A DNA stretch of 50,261 bases, from contig NZ_JALSKT010000043.1 in the NCBI RefSeq assembly GCF_026988655.1, positions 1-50,261 on the forward strand. The letters run 5' to 3'. The DNA is from Sulfurimonas sp. Lineage in GTDB: Bacteria > Campylobacterota > Campylobacteria > Campylobacterales > Sulfurimonadaceae. Numbering within the stretch: the stretch's first letter is position 1; the number at the start of each line of letters is the position of its first letter. Positions 36,421 to 45,160 of this stretch are shown here, piece by piece. Below the pieces are notes generated by a model that saw only the letters and a program-made list of their open reading frames with translations, ran no database searches and was not told the DNA's origin. The translations under genes and the position numbers were made by a program.

Positions 36421-37551
36421 ATGAATCGTAGAGATTTTTTAAGTACTGCAACTATTGCTTCTGCTTCGCTTGCTCTTAATGCCTGCAATGAGTCCAATCA
36501 TGTTGCAATAGATTACTCAAAACATCCTAAAAAACATGATGATATTAAACATATTAATTTTAATAGAAACAAAAAAACTGTTATCAAACTCGCTACAAGT
36601 TGGCCAGCTCACTTTCCCATAATGGGAACAGGAGTTGAAAAATTTGCTCAGCGTGTCAAAGATATTAGCGGTGGCTCTTTAGAGATAAAAATCTACGCTA
36701 AAAATGTTCTTGTCCCTGCCCTTGCAGTTTTTGATGCTTGTTCTAGTGGTCAAATTGATGCTTTTCATTCTGGTCCCTACTATTGGAAAGGTAAAAACTC
36801 CTCTTTTTCCCTCTATAGCGGTATCCCTTTTGGCTTTACGGCCGAAGAGGTAAACTCATGGATGCTTTATGGTGGTGGTATGGATTTATGGCGAGAGCAA
36901 TATGCTAAATACAATCTACACCCATTTCTAGGCGGTAATACAAATATTCAGATGGGTGGATGGTTTAGAAAACCTATCAACTCTCTTGATGATATGCAAG
37001 GTTTGAAGATGCGCATCCCAGGTCTTGGAGGAGAAGTATTTTCAAGAATGGGGGTAAACCCTATTCTCCTTCCTGCAGGAGAAATTTATACTTCACTTGA
37101 ACGTGGAGTTATTGACGCAACCGAATGGGTGGGACCTGCATTGGATATCAAAATGGGATTTTATAAGGTTGCACCATATTATTATTCTGGTTGGCACGAA
37201 CCTGGTTCTGTACTTGAGTTAACTTTTAACAAACATATCTGGAATACCTTAGCCTTTGAGCATCAAGCAATGATTGAAGTTGCTTCAAGCGAACTGAATG
37301 CAAATATGGCAACAGAATTTCATTATGAAAATATTCATGCTCTTGAGAAGCTCAAAAGCCTTGATGTAAAACTTGCAAAATTTCCTGATGATGTAACACA
37401 GGCTGGTAAGAAAGCTTTGGTTGAAGTCATTGATGATTTAAGCAGTAAAAATAGTGATTTTGCTAATGTTTATGCTTCTATCAAAACACATTTAGACCTC
37501 TCAAAAGAGTGGAGTGATGCGAGTTTAGGATATTTTTTAAATATCAGATAA
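36421..37551 (+). CDS. TRAP-type solute-binding protein (DctP/TakP-like), Tat-exported
   Basis: A 376-residue periplasmic ligand-binding protein. It starts MNRRDFLSTATIASASLAL with a twin-arginine signal, and NAC at 20-22 may be a lipobox. The mature part follows the TakP line of TRAP receptors: SWPAHFPIMGTGVEKFAQ, then RIPGLGGEVFSRMG, whose Arg should bind the carboxylate, and IDATEWVGPALDIKMGFYKVAPYYY. TakP binds 2-oxo acids such as pyruvate. No TRAP membrane subunits (DctQ/DctM) are nearby, so it is an orphan receptor. It follows the YceI gene by four bases. Confidence 0.85.
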   Translation: MNRRDFLSTATIASASLALNACNESNHVAIDYSKHPKKHDDIKHINFNRNKKTVIKLATSWPAHFPIMGTGVEKFAQRVKDISGGSLEIKIYAKNVLVPALAVFDACSSGQIDAFHSGPYYWKGKNSSFSLYSGIPFGFTAEEVNSWMLYGGGMDLWREQYAKYNLHPFLGGNTNIQMGGWFRKPINSLDDMQGLKMRIPGLGGEVFSRMGVNPILLPAGEIYTSLERGVIDATEWVGPALDIKMGFYKVAPYYYSGWHEPGSVLELTFNKHIWNTLAFEHQAMIEVASSELNANMATEFHYENIHALEKLKSLDVKLAKFPDDVTQAGKKALVEVIDDLSSKNSDFANVYASIKTHLDLSKEWSDASLGYFLNIR

Positions 37552-37611
37552 ACAAACCCATTCATTAGTTTAAAAGTGGTAGAATTTCAAAAATTATTTA
37601 AAGATATATTA

Positions 37612-38835
37612 TTGAAAACATTACTACTTTTTACGCTCTTATTATCAACATCATTATTTGCTTCTTTTCATGGTGTCATACTAGACAAAAACACTTCCTT
37701 GCCAATTGCAAACGCAGCTATCAGTGACTCTTTATATACTACAAAAAGTGATGCCAATGGCTCATTTTTTATAGATTCAAAAGAGAAGATTTATCATATA
37801 AAAGCCTATGGATATAGACCTTTTAGTTTTCAAGAAGACAATAATAGTACTGTTATAAAACTTGAGCCCATCAAGGTGAAAGCACTGTATCTTACTTTTT
37901 GGGGTGCTAGTAATAATTCCGGTACACTCAAAAAAATTTTAAATCTTATCGATAAAACTCAGGCTAATGCCGTAGTTGTTGATGTGAAAAATGAGTATGG
38001 TTCAACTTCTTTTTGGACAAAATTTGAACAAGCAAACAGTTATGGAGCGCATAAAAATCGTACAAATAGAAATATAAAAAAATTTATGCAAACAATGAAA
38101 GAACATAATATCTATACAATTGCGAGAATTGTAACTTTTAAAGATGAACTACAGGCTTCAAACAATCTTGAGTATGCAATTAAAAAAGAGGAAGATGGAA
38201 GCGTTTGGAGAAATCATGACAAGATGGCTTGGGTTGATCCTTTTGACAAACGCTCACATGAGTATACTATTTCTATTGCAGAGGAAGCTGCCAAGGTAGG
38301 TTATGATGAAATAAACTTTGATTACATTCGATTTCCTGCAAAAGCAGGTCTTTGTTTTGAGGATGAAAATACACAAAAAAATCGCATTAAAGCTATTGGA
38401 GATTTTTTAGATCAGGCTCAGAAACGACTCAAAAAATATGGAGTTTTTATCTCTGTTGACACCTATGGAAATGTTTGTTGGGCAAAAGATGATAATGGCA
38501 TAGGTCAAACAGTTTCATCTTTAGCAAAACATGCAGATTATCTTTGTCCTATGCTATACCCTTCAGGGTTTTCAAGTGGTTCTTTTTATTTTAAATACCC
38601 AGCTGAACATCCTTATGATGTCGTTTTTCGTAGTATTAAAACAATTAGAGATAGAGTGGATAGTTCACGTGTAAGACCTTGGCTACAGTACTTTAAAGAT
38701 TATACAAATAAACGAAAACCATATAAAAGAAAAGAGATTCAAGCTCAAATTCAAGCAACAGAGGATGCCGGCGCAAATGGATGGATGCTTTGGTCCCCAT
38801 CAAGTCGTTACCACTTAAACTATCTAATCAAGTAA
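37612..38835 (+). CDS. Putative glycoside hydrolase (DUF4015) with N-terminal carboxypeptidase-regulatory-like domain
   Basis: I start this at TTG 37612, giving a signal peptide MKTLLLFTLLLSTSLFAS. The frame also opens at GTG 37576, but a TAGAAT -10 (37580-37585) implies transcription starts later. Residues about 20-75 form a carboxypeptidase-regulatory-like beta domain (GVILDKNTSLPIANAAI). The rest is the DUF4015/GH-like barrel: LYLTFWGASNN, AVVVDVKNEYGS, YDEINFDYIRFPA and ISVDTYGNVCW, with acidic residues at strand ends as in glycosidases. It is secreted and its target polysaccharide is unknown. The 3' end overlaps the convergent metallopeptidase gene by 12 bases. Confidence 0.75.
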   Translation: MKTLLLFTLLLSTSLFASFHGVILDKNTSLPIANAAISDSLYTTKSDANGSFFIDSKEKIYHIKAYGYRPFSFQEDNNSTVIKLEPIKVKALYLTFWGASNNSGTLKKILNLIDKTQANAVVVDVKNEYGSTSFWTKFEQANSYGAHKNRTNRNIKKFMQTMKEHNIYTIARIVTFKDELQASNNLEYAIKKEEDGSVWRNHDKMAWVDPFDKRSHEYTISIAEEAAKVGYDEINFDYIRFPAKAGLCFEDENTQKNRIKAIGDFLDQAQKRLKKYGVFISVDTYGNVCWAKDDNGIGQTVSSLAKHADYLCPMLYPSGFSSGSFYFKYPAEHPYDVVFRSIKTIRDRVDSSRVRPWLQYFKDYTNKRKPYKRKEIQAQIQATEDAGANGWMLWSPSSRYHLNYLIK

Positions 38836-39486
38836 GCGAATATCTTTGAGTTTTTTTCTTATATCTTGCGCTTTTGGTAGATAACTTGCAACTAAGGTAT
38901 GGAAATTTTTGGAGTGGTTCATATGCACCAAATGAGCAAGCTCATGAACAACAACATAGTCGATAAGCTCTTTATTAAGCTTAATCAGCTGTGTATTAAA
39001 TGTTATATCTTTTTTTGAACTGCAACTTCCCCAACGACTTTTCATTTTTCGATATTTTAAAGAGTGATATGTCAAACCCATAATCTGACTAAAATACTCT
39101 GCACGCTCTTTTAAATATATTTTAGATACAAATTTATAAAAATCATTATATGCTGCGTTTACCTTTTCTTGAGATGAGCTTGTGATTTTAGATAGTTTTT
39201 TTCGTAGATATTCTGTTTCCTTAGAATCTATACTACAAACTTCCCCAAAAAGTAAGACTGCATCTTCAAGATTTATAGGAATTTGTTTGTTTTGTTCATT
39301 TTTCTTGAGTTGTTTTCTTATCCAAGCTTCTTTTTCTTCTAAAAATGAGAGCACATATTTCTGTGACCTTGAAGGCGTTTTTACAATGATACAAGAGTCT
39401 GCATCTACTCGTAAGTAGCTATGTTTTAGCTTTGGAGCATAGAGTATCTCTACTTCAAGGTCTTTAAACGCAGTGATCTTATTCAT
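38824..39486 (-). CDS. YgjP-like metal-dependent hydrolase (M48-related)
   Basis: A 220-residue protein of the DUF45/YgjP type with the zinc motif VVHELAHLVHMNHSKNFH and the upstream RKMKSRWGSCSSKKDITFN signature. The HELAH histidines and a later His or Glu should bind zinc. I prefer ATG 39486, which overlaps the queC stop by eight bases, over 39525 deep inside queC. Substrate is unknown; the family sits near nucleotide or type I restriction loci in some bacteria. Its 3' end overlaps the convergent DUF4015 gene. Confidence 0.82.
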   Translation of the reverse strand: MNKITAFKDLEVEILYAPKLKHSYLRVDADSCIIVKTPSRSQKYVLSFLEEKEAWIRKQLKKNEQNKQIPINLEDAVLLFGEVCSIDSKETEYLRKKLSKITSSSQEKVNAAYNDFYKFVSKIYLKERAEYFSQIMGLTYHSLKYRKMKSRWGSCSSKKDITFNTQLIKLNKELIDYVVVHELAHLVHMNHSKNFHTLVASYLPKAQDIRKKLKDIRLLD

Positions 39487-40159
39487 AAGGTATCGGGTCT
39501 TTGACTCCAGCAATTTTAAAGCCATTCAAACGCAGTCGACAACTATCACAGACGCCACAGGCTTTGTCTTCATTTTTATAACAACTCCAAGTTAATTCCA
39601 AGGGTACTTGTAAATCTAGTGCTGTTTGTACTATCTCTGCTTTTTTCAAATGTACAAGAGGCATTGTAATTTCTATCTTTGTATCATCTTTTGTTCCAAG
39701 ATTTATGGCTTTTTGCATTGCCCGGATATACTCTTCACGACAATCAGGATACCCACTGCTGTCTTCTTCAACGACACCAATACTAATAACACTAGCATTT
39801 TCTTTTTCGGCAATGGCAGCTGCCATTGATAAAAAGATACCATTTCTAAATGGCACATAGGTAACAGGAACACCCTCTTGTACCCCATCAGTAGGCACGT
39901 TTATGTTTTGATCTGTCAATGCAGAAGCACCAAGTTGTTTAAAAAAATCCAAATCAAGAACATACTTTGCTTTTACATCTAAATTTTGTGCAATCTTCTC
40001 AAAGCATGATAGCTCTTTTGTCTGCGTTCTTTGGTCATAATTAAAATGTACTGCTATTATTTCGTAGCCCTCTTTTTGCATCATATAAGCACTCAGTGTA
40101 GAATCCATTCCACCGCTCATAACACAAACGGCTTTTTTAGTTAAAGTTTCATTTTTCAT
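39479..40159 (-). CDS. queC: 7-cyano-7-deazaguanine synthase QueC
   Basis: QueC converts 7-carboxy-7-deazaguanine to preQ0 with ATP and ammonia in queuosine tRNA modification. The 226-residue protein has the PP-loop SGGMDSTLSAY (15-25), the VPFRNGIFLSMAAAIAE segment, and the C-terminal zinc site CYKNEDKACGVCDSCRLR. Its end overlaps the next gene by eight bases. Other queuosine genes are not in this window. Confidence 0.94.
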   Translation of the reverse strand: MKNETLTKKAVCVMSGGMDSTLSAYMMQKEGYEIIAVHFNYDQRTQTKELSCFEKIAQNLDVKAKYVLDLDFFKQLGASALTDQNINVPTDGVQEGVPVTYVPFRNGIFLSMAAAIAEKENASVISIGVVEEDSSGYPDCREEYIRAMQKAINLGTKDDTKIEITMPLVHLKKAEIVQTALDLQVPLELTWSCYKNEDKACGVCDSCRLRLNGFKIAGVKDPIPYE

Positions 40160-40217
40160 AAAGGAATTTTAACATATATAAAATATTTTTTTAATCTTTT
40201 TTAAAACAAAAGAGTTA

Positions 40218-40223
40218 TATAAT
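40218..40223 (+). promoter_or_regulatory. Likely -10 box of the small YjfB-like gene
   Basis: TATAAT 27 bases before the ATG at 40251. A flagellar sigma-28 motif was looked for and not found. Confidence 0.4.
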
Positions 40224-40250
40224 GAGTCTAATCAACAAAAAGGAGAGATT

Positions 40251-40424
40251 ATGGAAGTATCATCTTCAACAGGATCTGCTAATATACAAGTAGACGTGAT
40301 GAAAAAAGCACAAGAAACACAAGCGCAGCAAGTATTAAAAGTGCTTGAGAGCGCACAAGAACAGTCAAAAGAAGTTACAGCACAAAAAACAGGTGTTGGT
40401 GGCAATTTAAATATTACTGGTTAA
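40251..40424 (+). CDS. Small YjfB-like putative motility protein
   Basis: A 57-residue protein reading MEVSSSTGSANIQVDVMKKA and ending VGGNLNITG, with a Gln-rich helix in the middle (AQETQAQQVLKVLESAQEQS). AAGGAGAGATT is a near-perfect ribosome binding site, and a TATAAT precedes it. The short N-terminus followed by a Gln/Ala helix resembles the YjfB family of putative motility proteins. The resemblance is from pattern memory only. It stands alone with its own terminator. Confidence 0.65.
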   Translation: MEVSSSTGSANIQVDVMKKAQETQAQQVLKVLESAQEQSKEVTAQKTGVGGNLNITG

Positions 40425-40443
40425 GGCTCTTCTCTTTGATAAG

Positions 40444-40467
40444 AATGGATGATGTTTTTCATCCATT
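40444..40467 (+). terminator. Terminator after the small YjfB-like gene
   Basis: AATGGATGA pairs with TCATCCATT around a TGTTTT loop, followed by TTATAAAA. Placed 20 bases after the stop codon. Confidence 0.65.
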
Positions 40468-40493
40468 TTATAAAATTTAATTCCTCATTTAGA

Positions 40494-40499
40494 TATAAT
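40494..40499 (+). promoter_or_regulatory. -10 box of ybeY, implying a leaderless transcript
   Basis: TATAAT ends only seven bases before the ybeY ATG (40507). Normal spacing would put the transcription start at about 40505-40507, so little or no leader would precede the start codon. No Shine-Dalgarno sequence is present. Confidence 0.45.
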
Positions 40500-40506
40500 T
40501 CCACTT

Positions 40507-40926
40507 ATGATAGATATTGACAATAGAACTTCATTAGAAGTCAATGAACCCTTTTTGCAAACCATTAGTCACTCGCTCACAGATAAAGATATAGAGCTTA
40601 TTATCACATCAAATGCTGAGATTCAAAAAATAAACAAAGAATACAGAGAGATAGATAAACCTACTGATGTTTTGAGTTTTCCTTATGATGAAATGCCAAT
40701 GGCGCCACTTGGTAGCATTGTTATTTCTCATGATATGGTAAAGCTCAAGGCACAAGAACTTGGTCACAAGGAAAGTGATGAATTTGCACTTTTGTTTATT
40801 CATGGTTTACTACATCTTCTTGACTTTGATCATGAAGTTGATGATGGTGAAATGCGAAACAAAGAAGAAGAACTTATCAAGCAGTTTGATCTGCCAATCA
40901 GTCTTATAGTAAGAACAGAAGGATAA
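40507..40926 (+). CDS. ybeY: Endoribonuclease YbeY (rRNA maturation and ribosome quality control)
   Basis: YbeY processes the 3' end of 16S rRNA. The 139-residue protein has the zinc motif HGLLHLLDFDHE (His99, His103, His109) and the preceding TDVLSFPYDE family segment. The third-His motif carries Leu-Asp-Phe in place of the more usual Gly-Tyr-Asp spacing residues, with the histidines kept. The TATAAT just before the ATG suggests a leaderless message. The exchanger gene follows after two bases. Confidence 0.92.
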   Translation: MIDIDNRTSLEVNEPFLQTISHSLTDKDIELIITSNAEIQKINKEYREIDKPTDVLSFPYDEMPMAPLGSIVISHDMVKLKAQELGHKESDEFALLFIHGLLHLLDFDHEVDDGEMRNKEEELIKQFDLPISLIVRTEG

Positions 40927-40928
40927 CG

Positions 40929-41858
40929 ATGGATTATGTAATTTTTGTACTAGCAATGGCAGCACTTGTTTATGGAGCGGATTTTATTATTAAAGAATCA
41001 GAGAGAATTGCTTTACATTTTAATATTTCTCACTTTGTAATTGGTGCTACTTTAGTTGCCTTTGGAACCTCTCTTCCTGAGATGGCTGCTTCAATGATGG
41101 CAGCAGGACAAGGAAAAAGTGATATGGCTGTTGCCAATGTCGTAGGAAGTGTTATTTTTAATATTACTCTTGTGCTTGGGATTGTATTTATGATGGCAAA
41201 ATCTATGAATCCTCAAAGAGATCTTTTTTCTAAAGATAGTGCTTGGGTTGTTATCCCTTTAGTTATATTTTTTATTATGATTCAAGATGGCGTTGTTGGC
41301 AGAGTTGATGGTGTATTGTTTTTGTTGATGATGGCTTCTTATCTTTTCTTTTTGTTCACAAGCAACAAAGAAGAGCTTGAGGGTGAGCTTGATGAAGATC
41401 TAGTAAAAGAAAAATTCAAGTGGGGCAAGAGTATCTTACTTTTAACTATAGGATTTGTATTTACAATTGGCGGTGCAAATTTTGTAGTAGAGAGTGCTAC
41501 ACATATCGCAAGAAGTTTAGAGGTAAGTGAGTGGATTATTGGTCTATTTCTTATTTCACTTGGAACTTCATTACCAGAGCTTGTTGTCTCAATCGTTGCT
41601 GTACGCAAAGGGAACGCTGAAATGAGCATCGGAAATATCATCGGCTCTAACGTTGCAAACTTTTCTATGGTTTTAGGTGGTTCAGCACTACTAAACCCAC
41701 TTAGTGTAGATTTAGCGGCTACTCAGTTTGATATGCTCATTCTAGTAGGTGCATCTCTTACACTTCTGTTTGTTTTGGCAAATAGACTTTATAACAAGGC
41801 TGGTGGTGTCTTTTTACTCACAATTTTAGCACTTTTTATCCAAAACTCTTTTGCATAA
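40929..41858 (+). CDS. Calcium/sodium antiporter (CaCA family, YrbG-like)
   Basis: An inner-membrane cation exchanger of 309 residues with about ten segments in two inverted halves. Each half has the alpha repeat of the family: GTSLPEMAASMMAAGQG (about 39-55) and GTSLPELVVSIVAVRKGN (about 211-228), and each is followed by a (I)GS(V/N)(I/V)xN motif. An acidic loop (EELEGELDEDLVKEK) joins the halves. It is translated right after ybeY, two bases on. Ion specificity cannot be read from sequence. Confidence 0.9.
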   Translation: MDYVIFVLAMAALVYGADFIIKESERIALHFNISHFVIGATLVAFGTSLPEMAASMMAAGQGKSDMAVANVVGSVIFNITLVLGIVFMMAKSMNPQRDLFSKDSAWVVIPLVIFFIMIQDGVVGRVDGVLFLLMMASYLFFLFTSNKEELEGELDEDLVKEKFKWGKSILLLTIGFVFTIGGANFVVESATHIARSLEVSEWIIGLFLISLGTSLPELVVSIVAVRKGNAEMSIGNIIGSNVANFSMVLGGSALLNPLSVDLAATQFDMLILVGASLTLLFVLANRLYNKAGGVFLLTILALFIQNSFA

Positions 41859-41874
41859 GAAGTCTGCAGTTTGG

Positions 41875-43656
41875 CTATTTGATATAGCCTAACTCTAGAA
41901 GCTTGTTGTAAATATCTGATACAATAGCTCCCGCAGCATGCCCTCCATGTCCTCCATGCTCTACAAGAACTGTTACTATGTACTGAGGATTTTTGTAGGG
42001 TCCGTAGGTCGTGAACCATGCATGAGAACGTGTATAATATGAAAGCTCATGCTCTTTCTTTCTTGTTTTAATATCTTGCTTTATCCCAATAACTTGTGCA
42101 GTACCTGTTTTACCAGCAAGAGTAACCTTGGAATGCAGATAATGCGTTGCTGTACCATGAGCAGAGTTACAAACCTGGTACATTGCTCGTCGAATGAGCG
42201 GCAGTTTTCTTAACTCTTTTGCATTTAAAACTTTTTCAAATTTCTCTTGATATGGCTTATCCCCTATCATTTTTGCAAGATGGGGTGTTGGAAGTTTTCC
42301 CGTGGCTACAAGTGCAGTTTCTCTTGCTATTTGAATTGGCGTAGTTAAAAAATCCCCTTGTCCGATGGACATATTAACTGTTTCACCGATATTCCAGTTT
42401 ACATGATACTTATTTTCTTTCCATAAACGAGATGGAACCACACCAATAAATTCATTTGGTAGGTCAATTCCTGTCTTTTTACCAAAGCCGTATCGTTTTA
42501 GTCCTGCACTCATTTTTACATTTCCCAAAACAAGACTACCTTTGTAAAAGTAATCATCACAACTCTCACGAATAGCTTTGATAATATCTGTACGACCATG
42601 ACCTTTTCTTTTCCAGCATCTATAAATTCTGTGCCCTACTTTCAAGTTTGATTTACAATTGACTGTCCAATTTTTATTTAAATCAGTAGTAATATAGAGC
42701 AAACCAAGAAGTGGTTTGATGATAGATCCAGGAGGATAAAGCCCATGAGTAAGTTTATTTGTAAAAGGGTGATCTAGACTTGAGGAGAGTGTGTTATACA
42801 TCTTGTAAGACATTCCATTAACAAAAATATTTAAATCATAGTTAGGAAAACTCCCCGCTGAAACAATAGCACCATGTGTATCCATAACAACAATCGCACC
42901 AACTTTTCCCTCAAATAATTTAGATATATATTTTTGTAGTTCCATATCGAGATTTAAGGTTAGCTTTCTGTCTTCTTGAGGACTTGTATAACTCAGCTCT
43001 TTTACTTCAAGATTATTCGCATTAACTTTAATCTTTTTTTCACCTGGAGTTCCCTGCAAATATTCGTTGTAATAGTTCTCTATTCCTGTTTTACCTGTGT
43101 ATCCAATGAGATCAAGCAGAGGGTTTTTATCTATATCTTTTTGATTTGCTCGTGAAACATAACCAATCATATGTGCAGCGATATTTTTATATGGATAAAA
43201 CCTTTTAGGAGCAGGAGCTATTTTAATATTTTTTCTCAAGTTAAGAATTGTATAAACTGGCATCATTTCAGCATAAGGAATGTAATGAACAACATCAATA
43301 TATTCATGATTATAAAAAGAGTCTTTTTTCTTGTAGTTTTTAATAATTTTTTCTTTACTCAAAGATGGTAAAAGTTTTATAAGTAAAGCAATCTCTTCGT
43401 CAAACATTTTTTTATTTTTTTTGCGAAGTAAATGCGGTGCGAGCTCTATTTTAAAACCAAGTTTATTGATAGCAATAGGTCTATTGAATCGATCAACTAT
43501 TTCACCTCGGACTGGGGCGATTTTTTCATGTTTGATTGTATTGTTGCGAGATAGTTTAGAATAGTAACTATTTGACTGCACAGAAAGAGTGAAAACTCTT
43601 ACAATCAAAGCCAACCAAATAAATACAAAAAGAAAAATAATAAATTTTATTTTCAC
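41875..43656 (-). CDS. mrdA: Penicillin-binding protein 2 (elongasome transpeptidase)
   Basis: PBP2 crosslinks peptidoglycan during side-wall growth with RodA. The 593-residue protein has an N-terminal anchor (about 3-23), the dimerisation domain (RGEIVDRFNRPIAINK), the active-site SIIK in YPPGSIIKPL (about 308), the second motif SCDDYF and the KTG motif in LAGKTGTAQV (about 513). It closes a long minus-strand run and overlaps the mreD-like gene by four bases. Confidence 0.95.
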   Translation of the reverse strand: MKIKFIIFLFVFIWLALIVRVFTLSVQSNSYYSKLSRNNTIKHEKIAPVRGEIVDRFNRPIAINKLGFKIELAPHLLRKKNKKMFDEEIALLIKLLPSLSKEKIIKNYKKKDSFYNHEYIDVVHYIPYAEMMPVYTILNLRKNIKIAPAPKRFYPYKNIAAHMIGYVSRANQKDIDKNPLLDLIGYTGKTGIENYYNEYLQGTPGEKKIKVNANNLEVKELSYTSPQEDRKLTLNLDMELQKYISKLFEGKVGAIVVMDTHGAIVSAGSFPNYDLNIFVNGMSYKMYNTLSSSLDHPFTNKLTHGLYPPGSIIKPLLGLLYITTDLNKNWTVNCKSNLKVGHRIYRCWKRKGHGRTDIIKAIRESCDDYFYKGSLVLGNVKMSAGLKRYGFGKKTGIDLPNEFIGVVPSRLWKENKYHVNWNIGETVNMSIGQGDFLTTPIQIARETALVATGKLPTPHLAKMIGDKPYQEKFEKVLNAKELRKLPLIRRAMYQVCNSAHGTATHYLHSKVTLAGKTGTAQVIGIKQDIKTRKKEHELSYYTRSHAWFTTYGPYKNPQYIVTVLVEHGGHGGHAAGAIVSDIYNKLLELGYIK

Positions 43657-44105
43657 AATAAGCTCACTAAAAAGAATTCAATTACTATATAGTAAATTAT
43701 ATAGTAATCTATATGCATTTTTGGTAATAAAAAAACACTAGAAAGAATTGTCATAAAAAGAAAATATCCTAAATAAGCAAGTAGAACATAGGAAATTTTA
43801 ATACAAAAAGGACAATTAACATTTTGTTTAATTTTAGGAAGAACAAACTTATAAACAAAATAAAAATAAAATACAGTACTAAACAATAAAAGACCATAAT
43901 TTGCTTCTAAAATGATTAAACATATTGAGATAAGAGTAACAGAGAGTAAGTCTTCGCGCTGGAGAGCTTGTGTAAAAAGTACGAAAAGTACAGCCAGCAT
44001 TGGTGGCAAAAATGGATAGATAGACCCTAAAGAGCTATATAGTGTAAATAACACTATATAGATAATAGGAACTATAGGTTTTTGATGAGAGATACTTCGT
44101 TGCAT
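43653..44105 (-). CDS. Small integral membrane protein, MreD-like by position
   Basis: A 150-residue protein with about five hydrophobic segments and little soluble part (PIVPIIYIVLFTLYSSLG, MLAVLFVLFTQAL, GLLLFSTVFYFYFVYKF, VLLAYLGYFLFMTILSSV). Size, membrane layout and its place directly before mrdA fit MreD of the rod-shape complex, though MreD diverges strongly and mreB/mreC are not in this window. Its start overlaps the argA-like gene by 34 bases, with only a poor ribosome binding site. Confidence 0.5.
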   Translation of the reverse strand: MQRSISHQKPIVPIIYIVLFTLYSSLGSIYPFLPPMLAVLFVLFTQALQREDLLSVTLISICLIILEANYGLLLFSTVFYFYFVYKFVLPKIKQNVNCPFCIKISYVLLAYLGYFLFMTILSSVFLLPKMHIDYYIIYYIVIEFFLVSLL

Positions 44106-44533
44106 ATCGGAAAGTGTTTACATTTAATACAGTCAGCCCAAATCTTATGTTCTGGTAGTGACTCTTTTGGAATTTCATGAAACTCCAATCTCTCAAAAAA
44201 AGCTTGTCTGTATGTTAAACTCAAAACTCTTTTTAAACCTAAAAATTTTCCTTCTTCCAGGGCAGACTTAACAAGTCTCTCCCCTATTTTTTGACCTCTA
44301 TAGCCATCTTTGACTATAAGGGATCGGATTTCTCCAAGTTCAACTGTATGGATATGTAAAGCAGTGAAGCCTATAAGCTCATCACCTAAATAGGCTAAAG
44401 TATATGAGCGAATGTTGGTCGCTACTTCATCTTGATTTCTTTCTAAAATGACACCACTTTCTACCTCTGGACGAACCAAATCTTGCATTTTTGGTATATC
44501 TAAAAGAGTTGCTTTTGTATACTCAATCTTCAT
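44072..44533 (-). CDS. GNAT acetyltransferase, short N-acetylglutamate synthase type
   Basis: A 153-residue GNAT protein. I start it at ATG 44533 (MKIEYTKATLLDIPKM), which overlaps the engB stop by 11 bases. The acetyl-CoA loop appears as GYRGQKIGERLVKSAL (about 88-103). The tail IWADCIKCKHFPICNE has three cysteines and matches the short ArgA-type N-acetylglutamate synthases, the first step of arginine synthesis in many deep-branching bacteria. The argA name is likely but unproven. Confidence 0.75.
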   Translation of the reverse strand: MKIEYTKATLLDIPKMQDLVRPEVESGVILERNQDEVATNIRSYTLAYLGDELIGFTALHIHTVELGEIRSLIVKDGYRGQKIGERLVKSALEEGKFLGLKRVLSLTYRQAFFERLEFHEIPKESLPEHKIWADCIKCKHFPICNEVSLIKNL

Positions 44534-45158
44534 GCACTTGCTCTTGTGTTTCTTGTGCTTCATTTAAGATATCATAGATAACTTTTACTATTTTATTCAT
44601 ACCTCTTTTTTTAGAACTTGAGACCATTAAAGCCTGAGGAAATTCACGTCTTAGCGCACTTTGTTCTTTTTGATTGAGCTTGTCAATCTTAGTAAATATT
44701 TGTATTATTTCTTGATTTTCATGTACATTTTTAAATAAAAAGTCACTTACAGCCGTGTCTATTTCTAGATGAGGGTGACGACAATCTATCAAATGAATAA
44801 AAATTTTAATCTGCTCTCTATTTGCTATATAATCTGTAAGGTTTTTTTCCCAATCACTTTTGAGAGATTTAGAAACTTTTGCATAACCAAAACCAGGTAA
44901 ATCTACAAATTTTGCTATAAGCTTTTGTGAAGTTTCTCTATTTAAAAAAGTTACATCAAAGTAATTTATTAGCTTTGTTTTTCCCGGGGTGGAAGAAACT
45001 TTTGCCAATCCTTTATGATTTGTAAGTGCATTTAAGAGTGAACTTTTCCCTACGTTTGAGCGAGCCATAAAAACAACTTCATTTTGTTCTACTGAGTCTG
45101 GAGCTGCATTTACATTTGGAGCAGAAGTTACAAATTTTGCTTCAACTATTTCTACCAT
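44523..45158 (-). CDS. engB: Ribosome-biogenesis GTPase EngB (YsxC/YihA)
   Basis: A 211-residue GTPase needed for assembly of the large ribosomal subunit. G1 is ARSNVGKSS (about 32-40), G2 includes STPGKT, G3 is DLPGFG (about 92-97), and G4 is FTKIDKL (about 155). The length is normal. It starts three bases after the lptA stop and is followed by an overlapping argA-like gene. Confidence 0.94.
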   Translation of the reverse strand: MVEIVEAKFVTSAPNVNAAPDSVEQNEVVFMARSNVGKSSLLNALTNHKGLAKVSSTPGKTKLINYFDVTFLNRETSQKLIAKFVDLPGFGYAKVSKSLKSDWEKNLTDYIANREQIKIFIHLIDCRHPHLEIDTAVSDFLFKNVHENQEIIQIFTKIDKLNQKEQSALRREFPQALMVSSSKKRGMNKIVKVIYDILNEAQETQEQVHED

Positions 45159-45160
45159 TT

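Noticed and set aside
39479-39525. Start of the YgjP-like gene at 39525
   Set aside because: It would overlap queC by 47 bases without a ribosome binding site; ATG 39486 overlaps by eight and matches the usual junction style here.
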